Assembly: GCF_018118585.1 (NCBI RefSeq)
Contig: NZ_CP069421.1
Location: 1,426,001-1,490,000 of the forward strand
Length of the DNA stretch: 64,000 bases
Direction of reading: 5' to 3'
From: Aristaeella lactis
GTDB lineage: Bacteria; Bacillota; Clostridia; Christensenellales; Aristaeellaceae
Part shown: piece after piece, positions 24,812-32,582 of the stretch
Numbering within the stretch: the first letter of the stretch is position 1
Layout: the number at the start of each line of letters is the position of its first letter
Position numbers and translations under genes: made by a program
The notes under the pieces: generated by a model
Told to the model about the DNA's origin: nothing
What the model saw: only the letters and a program-made list of their open reading frames with translations
Database searches by the model: none

Positions 24812-24840
24812 TTGACAACGGGTTTGTGGCGGTGTATATT
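24812..24840 (+). promoter_or_regulatory. promoter of the arg-car operon
   Basis: A perfect TTGACA (24812-24817), 17 bases, then TATATT (24835-24840). The argG ATG lies 33 bases further on after AAGGAGG. Confidence 0.85.
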
Positions 24841-24873
24841 GCCTGCATAATCATGCAGAAGGAGGTCACCCCA

Positions 24874-26100
24874 ATGAATAAAGCTGACATCAAGAAAGTC
24901 GTCCTCGCCTACTCCGGCGGTCTCGATACATCCATCATCATCCCGTGGCTGAAGGAGAATTACAACAATCCTGAGATCATCGCCGTCTCCGGCGACGTGG
25001 GCCAGGGCACTGAACTGGACGGTCTGGAAGAAAAGGCTATCAAGACCGGTGCCAGCAAGCTGTACGTGCTGGACCTGACGGAAGAATATGTGGATGACTA
25101 CATCATCCCCACCATGAAGGCCGGTGCCGTATATGAGGATTACCTCCTGGGCACCAGCCACGCCCGTCCCTGCATCGCCAAGGGCCTGGTGGAGATCGCC
25201 AAGAAAGAAGGAGCTGACGCCATCTGCCACGGCTGCACCGGCAAGGGCAATGACCAGGTCCGGTTTGAACTGGCTGTGAAGCACTTCGCTCCGGATATGC
25301 CCATCATCGCTCCCTGGCGTGAGTGGGATATCGTATCCCGGGATGAAGAGATTGACTACGCTGAAGCCCACAACATCCCGCTGAAGATCAACCGGGAGAC
25401 CAACTATTCCAAGGACAAGAACCTCTGGCATCTGAGCCATGAAGGTATGGACCTGGAAGACACCGGCAACGAACCGCAGTACGAAAAGCCCGGCTTCCTG
25501 GAAATGGGCGTTTCCCCCATTGACGCTCCTGACAAGCCCACCTATGTGACCATCGAGTTCGAAAAGGGCATCCCGGTGGCGCTGGACGGCGAGAAGATGT
25601 CCGCCAAGAACATCATCCTGAAGCTGAATGAGCTGGGCGGTGCCAACGGCATCGGTATCATCGACATCGTCGAGAACCGGCTGGTCGGCATGAAGTGCCG
25701 CGGCGTATATGAGACCCCCGGCGGAACCATCCTGTACAAGGCTCATGAGACCCTCGAGTCCATCTGCCTGGACAAGCTGACCATGCATGAAAAGCAGAAG
25801 CTGTCCATCACCTTCGCTGAGCTGGTTTACAACGGCCTGTGGTTCTCTCCCCTGCGGGAAGCGCTGTCCGCCTTCGTGGACAAGACCCAGGAGAAGGTCA
25901 CCGGTAAAGTGAAGCTCAAGCTCTACAAGGGCAACATTATCAAGGCCGGTGTCTGGAGCGACTATTCCCTGTATTCTGAGGATATCGCCACCTTCGGTGC
26001 CAGCGACTACGACCAGAAAGACTCTGCCGGCTTCATCACCCTGTTCGGCCTGCCCACCAAAGTTCAGGCCATGGTGGACGCCGCCAATCAGAAGAAGTAA
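24874..26100 (+). CDS. argG: argininosuccinate synthase
   Basis: A 408-residue enzyme joining citrulline and aspartate with ATP to argininosuccinate. The ATP-binding PP-loop [10 protein letters not shown] is at residues 11-20. Other family segments follow: [31 protein letters not shown] and the substrate-binding [14 protein letters not shown]. The start at 24874 follows AAGGAGG. It leads a + strand operon that also makes acetylornithine and carbamoyl phosphate, though argF and argH are not in the window. Confidence 0.98.
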   Translation: MNKADIKKVVLAYSGGLDTSIIIPWLKENYNNPEIIAVSGDVGQGTELDGLEEKAIKTGASKLYVLDLTEEYVDDYIIPTMKAGAVYEDYLLGTSHARPCIAKGLVEIAKKEGADAICHGCTGKGNDQVRFELAVKHFAPDMPIIAPWREWDIVSRDEEIDYAEAHNIPLKINRETNYSKDKNLWHLSHEGMDLEDTGNEPQYEKPGFLEMGVSPIDAPDKPTYVTIEFEKGIPVALDGEKMSAKNIILKLNELGGANGIGIIDIVENRLVGMKCRGVYETPGGTILYKAHETLESICLDKLTMHEKQKLSITFAELVYNGLWFSPLREALSAFVDKTQEKVTGKVKLKLYKGNIIKAGVWSDYSLYSEDIATFGASDYDQKDSAGFITLFGLPTKVQAMVDAANQKK

Positions 26101-26116
26101 TCTTCCATAGATTCTT

Positions 26117-26153
26117 AACCACTCCCGCCCTCCGTACGGCCGGCGGGATGGTT
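26117..26153 (+). promoter_or_regulatory. hairpin between argG and argC
   Basis: AACCA and CCCGCC pair with GGCGGG and TGGTT around a GC-rich loop. Only a weak T-tail follows. It could attenuate transcription or protect the argG mRNA end. Confidence 0.4.
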
Positions 26154-26171
26154 TCATATCATAGGCTCAAC

Positions 26172-26209
26172 TATTAATTGTTCACTGTTAACTGTTCATT
26201 GTTAATTGG
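26172..26209 (+). repeat. AT-rich tandem array before argC
   Basis: Permuted copies of TTAATTGTTCA/CTGTTAA follow each other. It belongs to the family of short AT arrays found in at least eight intergenic gaps of this window. Confidence 0.6.
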
Positions 26210-26225
26210 AATGAAAGGAACTTTC

Positions 26226-27149
26226 ATGATAAAGGTTTTCATTGACGGCAGTGCCGGAACCACCGGCCTGCGGATCCGCGAAAGGCTCTCCGCCCGGAAG
26301 GATCTCGAACTGATCATCCTTCCGGAGGAAACCCGCAAGGATCCCGCCGCCCGGGCGGACGCGCTGAACAGCGCCGCCGTTTCCTTCCTCTGCCTGCCGG
26401 ATGCAGCGGCGGTGGAAGCTGCTTCCTTTGTAACCAGCCCGGATGCGGTGATCATCGATACCTCCACCGCGCACCGGGTTGCGGATGACTGGGTTTACGG
26501 TATGCCGGAGCTGTCCGGCCAGCGGGAGAAGCTGAAAGCCGCAAAGCGGATCGCCAATCCCGGCTGCCATGCCACAGGCTTCATCTCCCTGGTGGCTCCG
26601 CTGGTTGCGGCCGGGCTCCTGAAAAAAGATGTCCGGCTGTCCTGCTTTTCCCTCACCGGGTACTCAGGCGGCGGCAAGAAGATGATCGCGGAATACGAAA
26701 CTCCCGAAGTGAATCCGCTTTACCAGGCACCCCGTCAGTACGGCCTCGGCCAGACCCACAAGCATCTGCCGGAAATGGCAAAGCTCTGCGGCCTGGATCA
26801 CGCGCCGGTGTTCTCTCCCATTGTCGCGCCGTATTACGCCGGCATGGAAGTCACCGTTCCGCTGACGCCGGCGGAAACCTCCGCCTCCGTTGAGGAGATT
26901 AAGGAAGTTTACAAAGCTTATTACCAGTCCGGCCTGATCCGTTTCGCGGACACGTCGGATGAGGGCGGATTCCTCTCCGCCGGTGCCTTCGCCGGCCGGG
27001 ATGACCTGGAAGTTTCTGTTTACGGAAACGATGAACGGATCCTGCTGGTATCCCGCTTCGACAACCTGGGCAAAGGTGCCTCAGGCGCGGCAATCCAGAA
27101 CATGAACATCGCCCTCGGATTCAATGAAGCAGAGGGCCTGGTCATTTAA
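26226..27149 (+). CDS. argC: N-acetyl-gamma-glutamyl-phosphate reductase
   Basis: 307 residues, the short (type 2) form. The N-terminal nucleotide loop is DGSAGTTGLRIRERL and the catalytic Cys is in ANPGCHATGF near residue 112. LTGYSGGGKKMI and the C-terminal Asp/Gly region match the family. It reduces N-acetylglutamyl phosphate to the semialdehyde with NADPH, the third step to ornithine. The start at 26226 follows GAAAGGA; the frame extends upstream into the AT array without a site. Confidence 0.97.
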   Translation: MIKVFIDGSAGTTGLRIRERLSARKDLELIILPEETRKDPAARADALNSAAVSFLCLPDAAAVEAASFVTSPDAVIIDTSTAHRVADDWVYGMPELSGQREKLKAAKRIANPGCHATGFISLVAPLVAAGLLKKDVRLSCFSLTGYSGGGKKMIAEYETPEVNPLYQAPRQYGLGQTHKHLPEMAKLCGLDHAPVFSPIVAPYYAGMEVTVPLTPAETSASVEEIKEVYKAYYQSGLIRFADTSDEGGFLSAGAFAGRDDLEVSVYGNDERILLVSRFDNLGKGASGAAIQNMNIALGFNEAEGLVI

Positions 27150-27179
27150 GAAATCATCAGACTCAATGGAGAGTTAGGG

Positions 27180-27650
27180 ATGGATCAGCAGATTATCAAC
27201 GAGATCGACATCATGCCGATGAAGCCCGAGGATTACGATGACGTCCGCGCCCTGTGGATGACCATCCGCGGTTTCGGCATCCGGGCCCTGGACGATTCCC
27301 GGGAAGATATCGAACGTTTCATTCAACGTAATCCCACCACCAGCGTGGTGGCAAAGGCCGGGAACCGGATCATCGGAACGATCCTCTGCGGTTCCGACGG
27401 CCGTCAGGGTTATCTCTACCACGTCTGCGTCGCCAAGGAATACCGGCGGCGGGGCATCGGCACCCACATGGTCGGCTTCTGCATGCATCAGCTGAAAGCC
27501 ATGGGCATCAACAAGGTGGCCCTGATCGCTTTCACCGCCAACGACGTGGGCAACGCCTTCTGGAAGCAGATTGGCTGGAACCAGCGGGCGGATGTGTACT
27601 ACTACGACTTCGTGCTGAACGAAAAGAACATCACACGGTTTATATCTTGA
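27180..27650 (+). CDS. GNAT acetyltransferase in arginine operon, candidate N-acetylglutamate synthase
   Basis: A 156-residue GNAT placed between argC and argJ. Strand GYLYHVCVAKEY leads to RRRGIGTHMVGFCMHQL (acetyl-CoA loop), then NDVGNAFWKQIGW. Short stand-alone GNATs act as N-acetylglutamate synthase in some bacteria (for example Rv2747 of Mycobacterium tuberculosis), and the position makes that role plausible here, backing up the cyclic route through ArgJ. Its TGA is the first three bases of the hairpin element at 27649. Substrate not proven. Confidence 0.85.
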   Translation: MDQQIINEIDIMPMKPEDYDDVRALWMTIRGFGIRALDDSREDIERFIQRNPTTSVVAKAGNRIIGTILCGSDGRQGYLYHVCVAKEYRRRGIGTHMVGFCMHQLKAMGINKVALIAFTANDVGNAFWKQIGWNQRADVYYYDFVLNEKNITRFIS

Positions 27651-27682
27651 TCTGTCCAAATCTTTGATTTGGGTAACAGATC
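27649..27682 (+). repeat. GTA-bulge hairpin element, single hairpin
   Basis: GATCTGT and ACAGATC form the outer stem, CCAAATC and GATTTGG the inner stem, loop TTT, with GTA bulged on the 3' side. It overlaps the stop codon of the GNAT gene and precedes argJ. Same design as 29931, 31391, 31435, 35770, 35871, 53439 and 53481. Confidence 0.8.
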
Positions 27683-27704
27683 AGATGCAGCGAAGGAGAA
27701 GACA

Positions 27705-28952
27705 ATGAAGATTCGTAAGATTGCGGGCGGGTTCACCGCCGCCAAGGGGTTCAAAGCGGCCAGCTGTGAGGCGGCCATCAAGTACCAGAACCGCCGGGAC
27801 ATGGCCCTGCTCTTCACGGATGTTCCCTGCGCCGTGGCCGGCACCTTTACTTCCAATAAAGTGAAGGCCGCTCCGGTACTCTGGGATATGGACATTGTGA
27901 AGTCTGGAAAACCGGTTCGCGCGGTGGTGGTTAACACCGGCATTGCCAACGCCGGTACCGGTGCGGAAGGCATGCGCCTGTGCAGCGAAACCGCGAAGCA
28001 CACCGCTGAGATTCTGGGCATCTCCGCCAGCGAAGTCCTGGTGGGTTCCACCGGTGTCATCGGCCCGAATGTGCCTCTGGACCGGATCACCGCCGGTGTT
28101 TCCGTCATGGCAAAGAATCTTTCCGATTCCGCTGAAGCCGCCACCCTGGCCAGCAAGGCGATCATGACCACGGATACAGTGAACAAGGAATATGCTGTGG
28201 AGTTCGACCTGCCCGCTGCTTCCGGTGAAGGAACGGTCACCGTTCATCTCGGCGGCATGAGCAAAGGTTCCGGCATGATTCATCCAAACATGTGCACCAT
28301 GCTGGGCTATCTGGCTACAGACTGCGCCATTGATCCCGCCCTGCTGCAGAAAGCCCTCAGCGCCGTGATCAAGGATACATTCAATATGATCACTGTGGAC
28401 GGCGATACCAGCACCAACGACACGCTGCTGCTCCTGTCCAGCGGCCTGGCCGGCAACAAGCCGATCATCGCCGCGGATGAATCCTATGAGCTGTTCTGTG
28501 CCGCGCTCTTCAGCGTCTGCCACGACCTGGCAAGGCTCATGGCCTCCGATGGCGAAGGCGCCACCCACCTGATCGAGACCCGGGTTTTCAACGCCGATAC
28601 GAAAGAGAACGCCCGGATCCTTGCCCGTTCCGTGGTTGGTTCCAGCCTGGTCAAGGCCATGATCTACGGGAAGGACGCCAACTGCGGCCGCGTGCTCTGC
28701 GCGCTGGGCTATGCCGGTCCCGATTTCAACCCTGCCGATATCACGATCACCATGACCGGTGAAAGCGGTTCCGTCTGCTTCTATAAGGACGGCTGCGTGC
28801 AGCTCTTTGATGAGGAAAAAGCCCTGGCAATCCTTTCCGAGCATGATGTCCACTTTGACTGCGATATGAATATGGGCAGTGAGGAAGCCACCGCCTTCGG
28901 CTGCGACCTCACCTACGATTACGTCAAAATCAACGGCGACTACCGCACCTGA
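27705..28952 (+). CDS. argJ: ornithine acetyltransferase (ArgJ)
   Basis: A 415-residue precursor that cleaves itself into two chains. The autocatalytic Thr lies in KGSGMIHPNMCTMLGYL near residue 195; the residue before Thr is Cys where most homologues have Ala. GGFTAAKGFKA, STGVIGPNVP and ATHLIE also match. ArgJ moves acetyl from N-acetylornithine to glutamate; some also use acetyl-CoA. The start at 27705 follows GAAGGAG, 22 bases after the hairpin element. Confidence 0.97.
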   Translation: MKIRKIAGGFTAAKGFKAASCEAAIKYQNRRDMALLFTDVPCAVAGTFTSNKVKAAPVLWDMDIVKSGKPVRAVVVNTGIANAGTGAEGMRLCSETAKHTAEILGISASEVLVGSTGVIGPNVPLDRITAGVSVMAKNLSDSAEAATLASKAIMTTDTVNKEYAVEFDLPAASGEGTVTVHLGGMSKGSGMIHPNMCTMLGYLATDCAIDPALLQKALSAVIKDTFNMITVDGDTSTNDTLLLLSSGLAGNKPIIAADESYELFCAALFSVCHDLARLMASDGEGATHLIETRVFNADTKENARILARSVVGSSLVKAMIYGKDANCGRVLCALGYAGPDFNPADITITMTGESGSVCFYKDGCVQLFDEEKALAILSEHDVHFDCDMNMGSEEATAFGCDLTYDYVKINGDYRT

Positions 28953-28983
28953 TGGTCGACACAAAGGCTTTCAGGCAATCATC

Positions 28984-29014
28984 ATTATGCATTATGCATT
29001 ATGCATTATGCATT
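28984..29014 (+). repeat. tandem ATTATGC x4 before argB
   Basis: Four exact copies of the 7-mer ATTATGC and a partial fifth, ending 19 bases before the argB start codon. The array may affect promoter or ribosome access by slippage. Confidence 0.75.
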
Positions 29015-29033
29015 AAAAACCAGGAGGGTTTTT

Positions 29034-29930
29034 ATGCACAGTGATCTGACAAATATGGAACGGGCTGAAGTGCTTACCGCCGCCCTTCCCTACATCCGCC
29101 GTTATGCAGGCAAAGTGGTTGTTGTAAAGTACGGCGGCAACGCCATGATCAATGATCAGCTCAAGCAGCAGGTCATGGAGGACATTGTTCTGCTGTGGCT
29201 CATCGGTGTGCGCATCGTGCTGGTACACGGCGGCGGTCCTGAGATCAATGATCTGATGGATCGTCTCGGCAAAAAGCCGGAATTCGTGGACGGTCTGCGG
29301 GTCACTGACAAGGAGACCATGGACATCGTTCAGATGGTGCTGGCCGGCAAGATCAACAAAACGCTGGTCAACCTGCTGGAGATGAAGGGCGGCAAGGCCG
29401 TCGGCCTGTCCGGTATGGACGGACGCCTGCTGCAGTGCAGCATGAAGGATGAACGCCTGGGCTATGTGGGCGAGATCCAGAAGGTACACATCCAGCCGGT
29501 TACGGACCTGCTGGACCGCGGCTACATTCCTGTTGTCTCCACCGTCGGCTGCGACAAGAACGGCAACGCCTACAACATCAACGGTGACACCACCGCGGCC
29601 TATATCGCCGGCGCCCTGGGTGCTGAGAGGCTGATCATGATGACTGACATCGCCGGTGTGCTGAAGGATAAGAACGATCCTTCCACCCTGATCCCGCAGA
29701 TCACTCTGCCGGAGCTGCCTTCCCTGTATGACAGCGGTATTATCTCCGGCGGCATGATCCCGAAGGTGGAATGCTGCGCGAAGGCTCTTTCCCGCGGTGT
29801 CCGCAACGTGGTCATCATGGACGGCCGTGTTCCCCACTCCATCCTCATGGAGCTCCTCACCGACGAAGGTGCCGGCACTATGGTTTCCAACGGCGAAACC
29901 CCTGACGACCGTCAAAGCGGGTGGGAGTGA
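29034..29930 (+). CDS. argB: N-acetylglutamate kinase
   Basis: 298 residues. The amino-acid kinase fold shows VVVKYGGNAM near residue 27, LVHGGGPEIN, and the C-terminal GGMIPKVECC. It phosphorylates N-acetylglutamate, the second step of ornithine synthesis. NGDTTAAYIAGAL and the Asn/Asp pocket agree. The N-terminal helix (LTNMERAEVLTAALPYIRRYAGK) is the type that forms hexamers in arginine-inhibited kinases, so feedback by arginine is likely. The ATG at 29034 follows CAGGAGG. Confidence 0.97.
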   Translation: MHSDLTNMERAEVLTAALPYIRRYAGKVVVVKYGGNAMINDQLKQQVMEDIVLLWLIGVRIVLVHGGGPEINDLMDRLGKKPEFVDGLRVTDKETMDIVQMVLAGKINKTLVNLLEMKGGKAVGLSGMDGRLLQCSMKDERLGYVGEIQKVHIQPVTDLLDRGYIPVVSTVGCDKNGNAYNINGDTTAAYIAGALGAERLIMMTDIAGVLKDKNDPSTLIPQITLPELPSLYDSGIISGGMIPKVECCAKALSRGVRNVVIMDGRVPHSILMELLTDEGAGTMVSNGETPDDRQSGWE

Positions 29931-30053
29931 GCGTCAAAATATCAAATCCGCAGGATGAAGATATTTTGGTAACGCCACCCACAGCTACAGGAACCCGCGA
30001 TTGACGAGCCGTAGGCGAAGGCAGAGCGGCCGCGACGATCGCTGGGAGTGAGC
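29922..30053 (+). repeat. GTA-bulge element, long-loop copy, with flanking direct repeat
   Basis: The hairpin (29931-29975) begins at the base after the argB stop. GCGT pairs with ACGC and CAAAATATC with GATATTTTG, the GTA bulge is kept, and the loop holds an inner ATCC/GGAT stem. A GC-rich tail ends GCGACGATCGC. TGGGAGTGAGC occurs at both 29922-29932 and 30043-30053, like a duplicated target or repeat junction. Confidence 0.7.
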
Positions 30054-30076
30054 ATTAGAATCTTCCAGGCGCAAGC

Positions 30077-30118
30077 TGTCATTCTGAGCGAAGCCGTAGG
30101 CGGAGTTGAAGAATCTCC
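30077..30118 (+). repeat. TGTCATTCTGAGCG-type dispersed repeat
   Basis: The words TGTCATTCTGAGCG, AAGCCGTAGGCGGAG and GAAGAATCTCC match 40845-40886 (TGTCATCCTGAGCGGAGC...GAAGGATCTCC) with scattered changes. Similar sequences are common intergenic repeats in unrelated bacteria. Confidence 0.7.
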
Positions 30119-30137
30119 CCGCCCGCAGGCGACACCA

Positions 30138-30174
30138 TTAATTCTGAATTCTTAATTCTGAATTCTTAATTCTG
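30138..30174 (+). repeat. 14-bp tandem array before argD
   Basis: TTAATTCTGAATTC occurs twice in exact tandem and then TTAATTCTG. It ends 20 bases before the argD start. Confidence 0.75.
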
Positions 30175-30194
30175 ATAACTATCCGGAGGTTTTA

Positions 30195-31355
30195 ATGAAT
30201 ACTATCGAACTAGACCAACAGTTTGTCGCTTCCACCTACAAGCGTTTCCCCGTTGAAATCGTCAGCGGCAAAGGTTCCCTGGTTCAGGACGCAAACGGTA
30301 AGGAATACATCGATATGGGGTCCGGCATCGCCGTTTCCTCCTTCGGTGTGGCGGATGAACTCTGGATCGCCGCCGTGGAAAAGCAGATCCACAGCGTCCA
30401 GCACATGTCCAACCTGTTTTACACCGCACCCTGTGCCAACCTGGCAAAGCTCCTGTGCGAAAAAACCGGCATGTCCAAGGTTTTCTTCTCCAACTCCGGA
30501 GCCGAAGCCAATGAATGTGCCATCAAGGTAGCCCGGAAATGGGCGGCTGAAAACAAAGGCCCCGCCTGCTCCACCATCGTTACGCTGAAGAACAGCTTCC
30601 ACGGCCGGACACTGACCACCCTGGCTGCCACCGGTCAGGATCACTTCCATGAGCTGTTCCAGCCCCTGACCCCCGGCTTTGCTTCCTTTGCTGTCGGGGA
30701 TATGGACGCGCTGAAGGCCCTGTGTGCAAACGGAACGGTCGCAGCGGTGCTGATCGAACTGGTTCAGGGCGAAGGCGGCGTCATCCCGCTGGATCCTGCT
30801 TTTGTGAAGGAACTGGATGCTTACCTGAAGGAGCAGAACATCCTGCTCATGATCGATGAGGTCCAGACCGGCAACGGCCGCACCGGTTCCCTTTATGCCT
30901 ATATGCAGTACGGTCTGCATCCCGATGTGGTTTCCACCGCCAAAGGCCTGGCCGGCGGCCTGCCCATGGGGGCAACCCTGATGAGCGAGAAGGTCTGCAA
31001 CGTCCTTTCCTACGGCGATCACGGATCCACCTTCGGCGGCAACCCTGTGGCGGCTGCCGCGGCCATCTCCGTGGTGGAACGGCTGACGGATGATCTCCTG
31101 GCGGATGTGACCCGCAAAAGCAAACTGATCCGGAGCCTGCTGGAAGGCGCTCCCGGGATCGAGAGCGTAACCGGCCTCGGCCTGATGATCGGCATCAAGA
31201 CCGTGAAGCCCGCCGCGGAAGTGCTGGCTGCCTGCCGGGAGAGCGGCGTCCTCTGCCTCACCGCAAAGGACAAAGTCCGCCTCCTCCCCGCCCTGAACAT
31301 CCCGGATGACCTGCTCATCAAAGCCGCTGAAGTCATCAAGCAGGCTTGTGCATAA
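30195..31355 (+). CDS. argD: acetylornithine aminotransferase
   Basis: A 386-residue class III PLP enzyme that makes N-acetylornithine from the semialdehyde with glutamate as donor. SNSGAEANECAIKVAR binds the PLP phosphate, LIDEVQTGNGRTG holds the Asp for the ring nitrogen, and STAKGLAGGLPMG contains the Schiff-base Lys near residue 239. The ATG at 30195 follows CCGGAGG. It sits between two hairpin elements. Confidence 0.97.
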   Translation: MNTIELDQQFVASTYKRFPVEIVSGKGSLVQDANGKEYIDMGSGIAVSSFGVADELWIAAVEKQIHSVQHMSNLFYTAPCANLAKLLCEKTGMSKVFFSNSGAEANECAIKVARKWAAENKGPACSTIVTLKNSFHGRTLTTLAATGQDHFHELFQPLTPGFASFAVGDMDALKALCANGTVAAVLIELVQGEGGVIPLDPAFVKELDAYLKEQNILLMIDEVQTGNGRTGSLYAYMQYGLHPDVVSTAKGLAGGLPMGATLMSEKVCNVLSYGDHGSTFGGNPVAAAAAISVVERLTDDLLADVTRKSKLIRSLLEGAPGIESVTGLGLMIGIKTVKPAAEVLAACRESGVLCLTAKDKVRLLPALNIPDDLLIKAAEVIKQACA

Positions 31356-31375
31356 ACAAACTCATAATTATGAAT

Positions 31376-31482
31376 TATGAATTGTTGAGCAGTTGTCCAA
31401 ATCTTTGATTTGAGTAACAACTGCCATGCTACAGCTGTCAAAGTGCCTTGGGCACTTTGGTAACAGCGATCGCAGAATTCTG
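31376..31482 (+). repeat. GTA-bulge element, two-hairpin copy
   Basis: Hairpin 1 (31391-31421): AGTTGT/ACAACT outside, CCAAATC/GATTTGA inside, loop TTT, GTA bulge. Linker TGCCATGCTACAG. Hairpin 2 (31435-31466): CTGT/ACAG, CAAAGTGCC/GGCACTTTG, loop TTG, GTA bulge. Ends CGATCGCAG. It is about 93% identical to 53427-53526, and CTGT/ACAG here is CCGT/ACGG there, a compensating change. AT words TGAATT flank both ends. Confidence 0.85.
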
Positions 31483-31518
31483 AATTACGATTCCATTTAT
31501 TGTATCGGAGGAACATGT

Positions 31519-32580
31519 ATGGCATACTTGGTTCTCGCCAACGGTACCATCTTCGAAGGCAAGCGTATCGGCGCGCCTGTCGACCGGATCGGTGAGTTGG
31601 TCTTCACCACCGGCATGGAAGGCTACCTGGAAACCCTGACAGATCCCAGCTATTACGGCCAGATTGTCACCCAGACCTTCCCGATGATCGGCAACTACGG
31701 CGTCATTGAGGAAGACTTTGAAGGCAACAGCACACTCTTCGGCTACATTGTCCGGGAGCTGTGCGACACGCCTTCCAACTTCCGTTCCGCCTATCCCCTG
31801 AACGATTACCTGGTGGCCAAAGGCATACCCGGCCTGTGCGGTGTGGATACCCGCGAGATTGTACGGATCACCCGCGAAGAGGGCGTTATGAACGCCATGA
31901 TCTGCGATGAAGTGCCTGCAGACCTCAGCGCAATCCGCAGCTTCACCGTGAAGGATGCCGTTGCGTCTGTTTCATCCAATATAAAGGAATTCTTCCCCGC
32001 AGAAGGCGTGGAAAAGTGTCGTGTCGCTCTGATCGACTACGGCGCCAAACACAACATCATCCGCAGTCTGGAGAAGCGCGGCTGTTCTGTCACAGTCTGG
32101 CCTTCCAGTACCACTGCCGAAACTATCCTGGAGTCTGATCCGGACGGCATCATGCTGTCCAACGGCCCCGGAGATCCGAAAGAAAACAAGGAATGCATAG
32201 CCCAGCTGAAAAAGCTGATCGGAAAGCTGCCGGTTTTCGGAATCTGCCTCGGTCACCAGCTGACAGCCCTTGCCCTGGGTGGTGACACCATCAAGCTGAA
32301 ATACGGTCATCGCGGCGGCAACCAGCCCGTCAAGGATCTGGCAGCCGGCCGTACCTATATCACATCCCAAAACCACGGCTACGCGGTTGTCGCGGACTCC
32401 CTGAAGGGGATCGGCACGGAATCCTTCCGGAACGCCAATGACGGCAGCTGCGAAGGCATGGATTATCCGGACCTGAAATGCTTCACGGTCCAGTTCCATC
32501 CCGAAGCCGCCTCCGGTCCCCGGGATACCGCGGTTCTGTTTGACCGGTTTGTTGAAAATATGGCAGGAGGGAGGAACTGA
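31519..32580 (+). CDS. carA: carbamoyl-phosphate synthase small subunit
   Basis: A 353-residue glutaminase subunit. The N-terminal half is the CPSase small-chain domain; the C-terminal half is a class I amidotransferase with nucleophile Cys in FGICLGHQ (near residue 246) and His/Glu in FHPEAASGP. It feeds ammonia to CarB for carbamoyl phosphate, used for arginine and pyrimidines. ATG 31519 follows CGGAGG. Its stop and the carB start are 2 bases apart. Confidence 0.98.
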   Translation: MAYLVLANGTIFEGKRIGAPVDRIGELVFTTGMEGYLETLTDPSYYGQIVTQTFPMIGNYGVIEEDFEGNSTLFGYIVRELCDTPSNFRSAYPLNDYLVAKGIPGLCGVDTREIVRITREEGVMNAMICDEVPADLSAIRSFTVKDAVASVSSNIKEFFPAEGVEKCRVALIDYGAKHNIIRSLEKRGCSVTVWPSSTTAETILESDPDGIMLSNGPGDPKENKECIAQLKKLIGKLPVFGICLGHQLTALALGGDTIKLKYGHRGGNQPVKDLAAGRTYITSQNHGYAVVADSLKGIGTESFRNANDGSCEGMDYPDLKCFTVQFHPEAASGPRDTAVLFDRFVENMAGGRN

Positions 32581-32582
32581 TC

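Noticed and set aside
24638-24873. T-box or arginine riboswitch before argG
   Set aside because: The distance from promoter to ATG is about 30 bases, too short, and no T-box motif (GGTGG) with antiterminator is visible.
24742-26157. 471-residue - strand frame opposite argG
   Set aside because: Shadow of argG; no ribosome site and composition of an antisense frame.
28984-31385. AT arrays before argB, argD and carA as ArgR operators
   Set aside because: The same kind of array stands beside genes unrelated to arginine, and half-sites are not arranged as palindromes.
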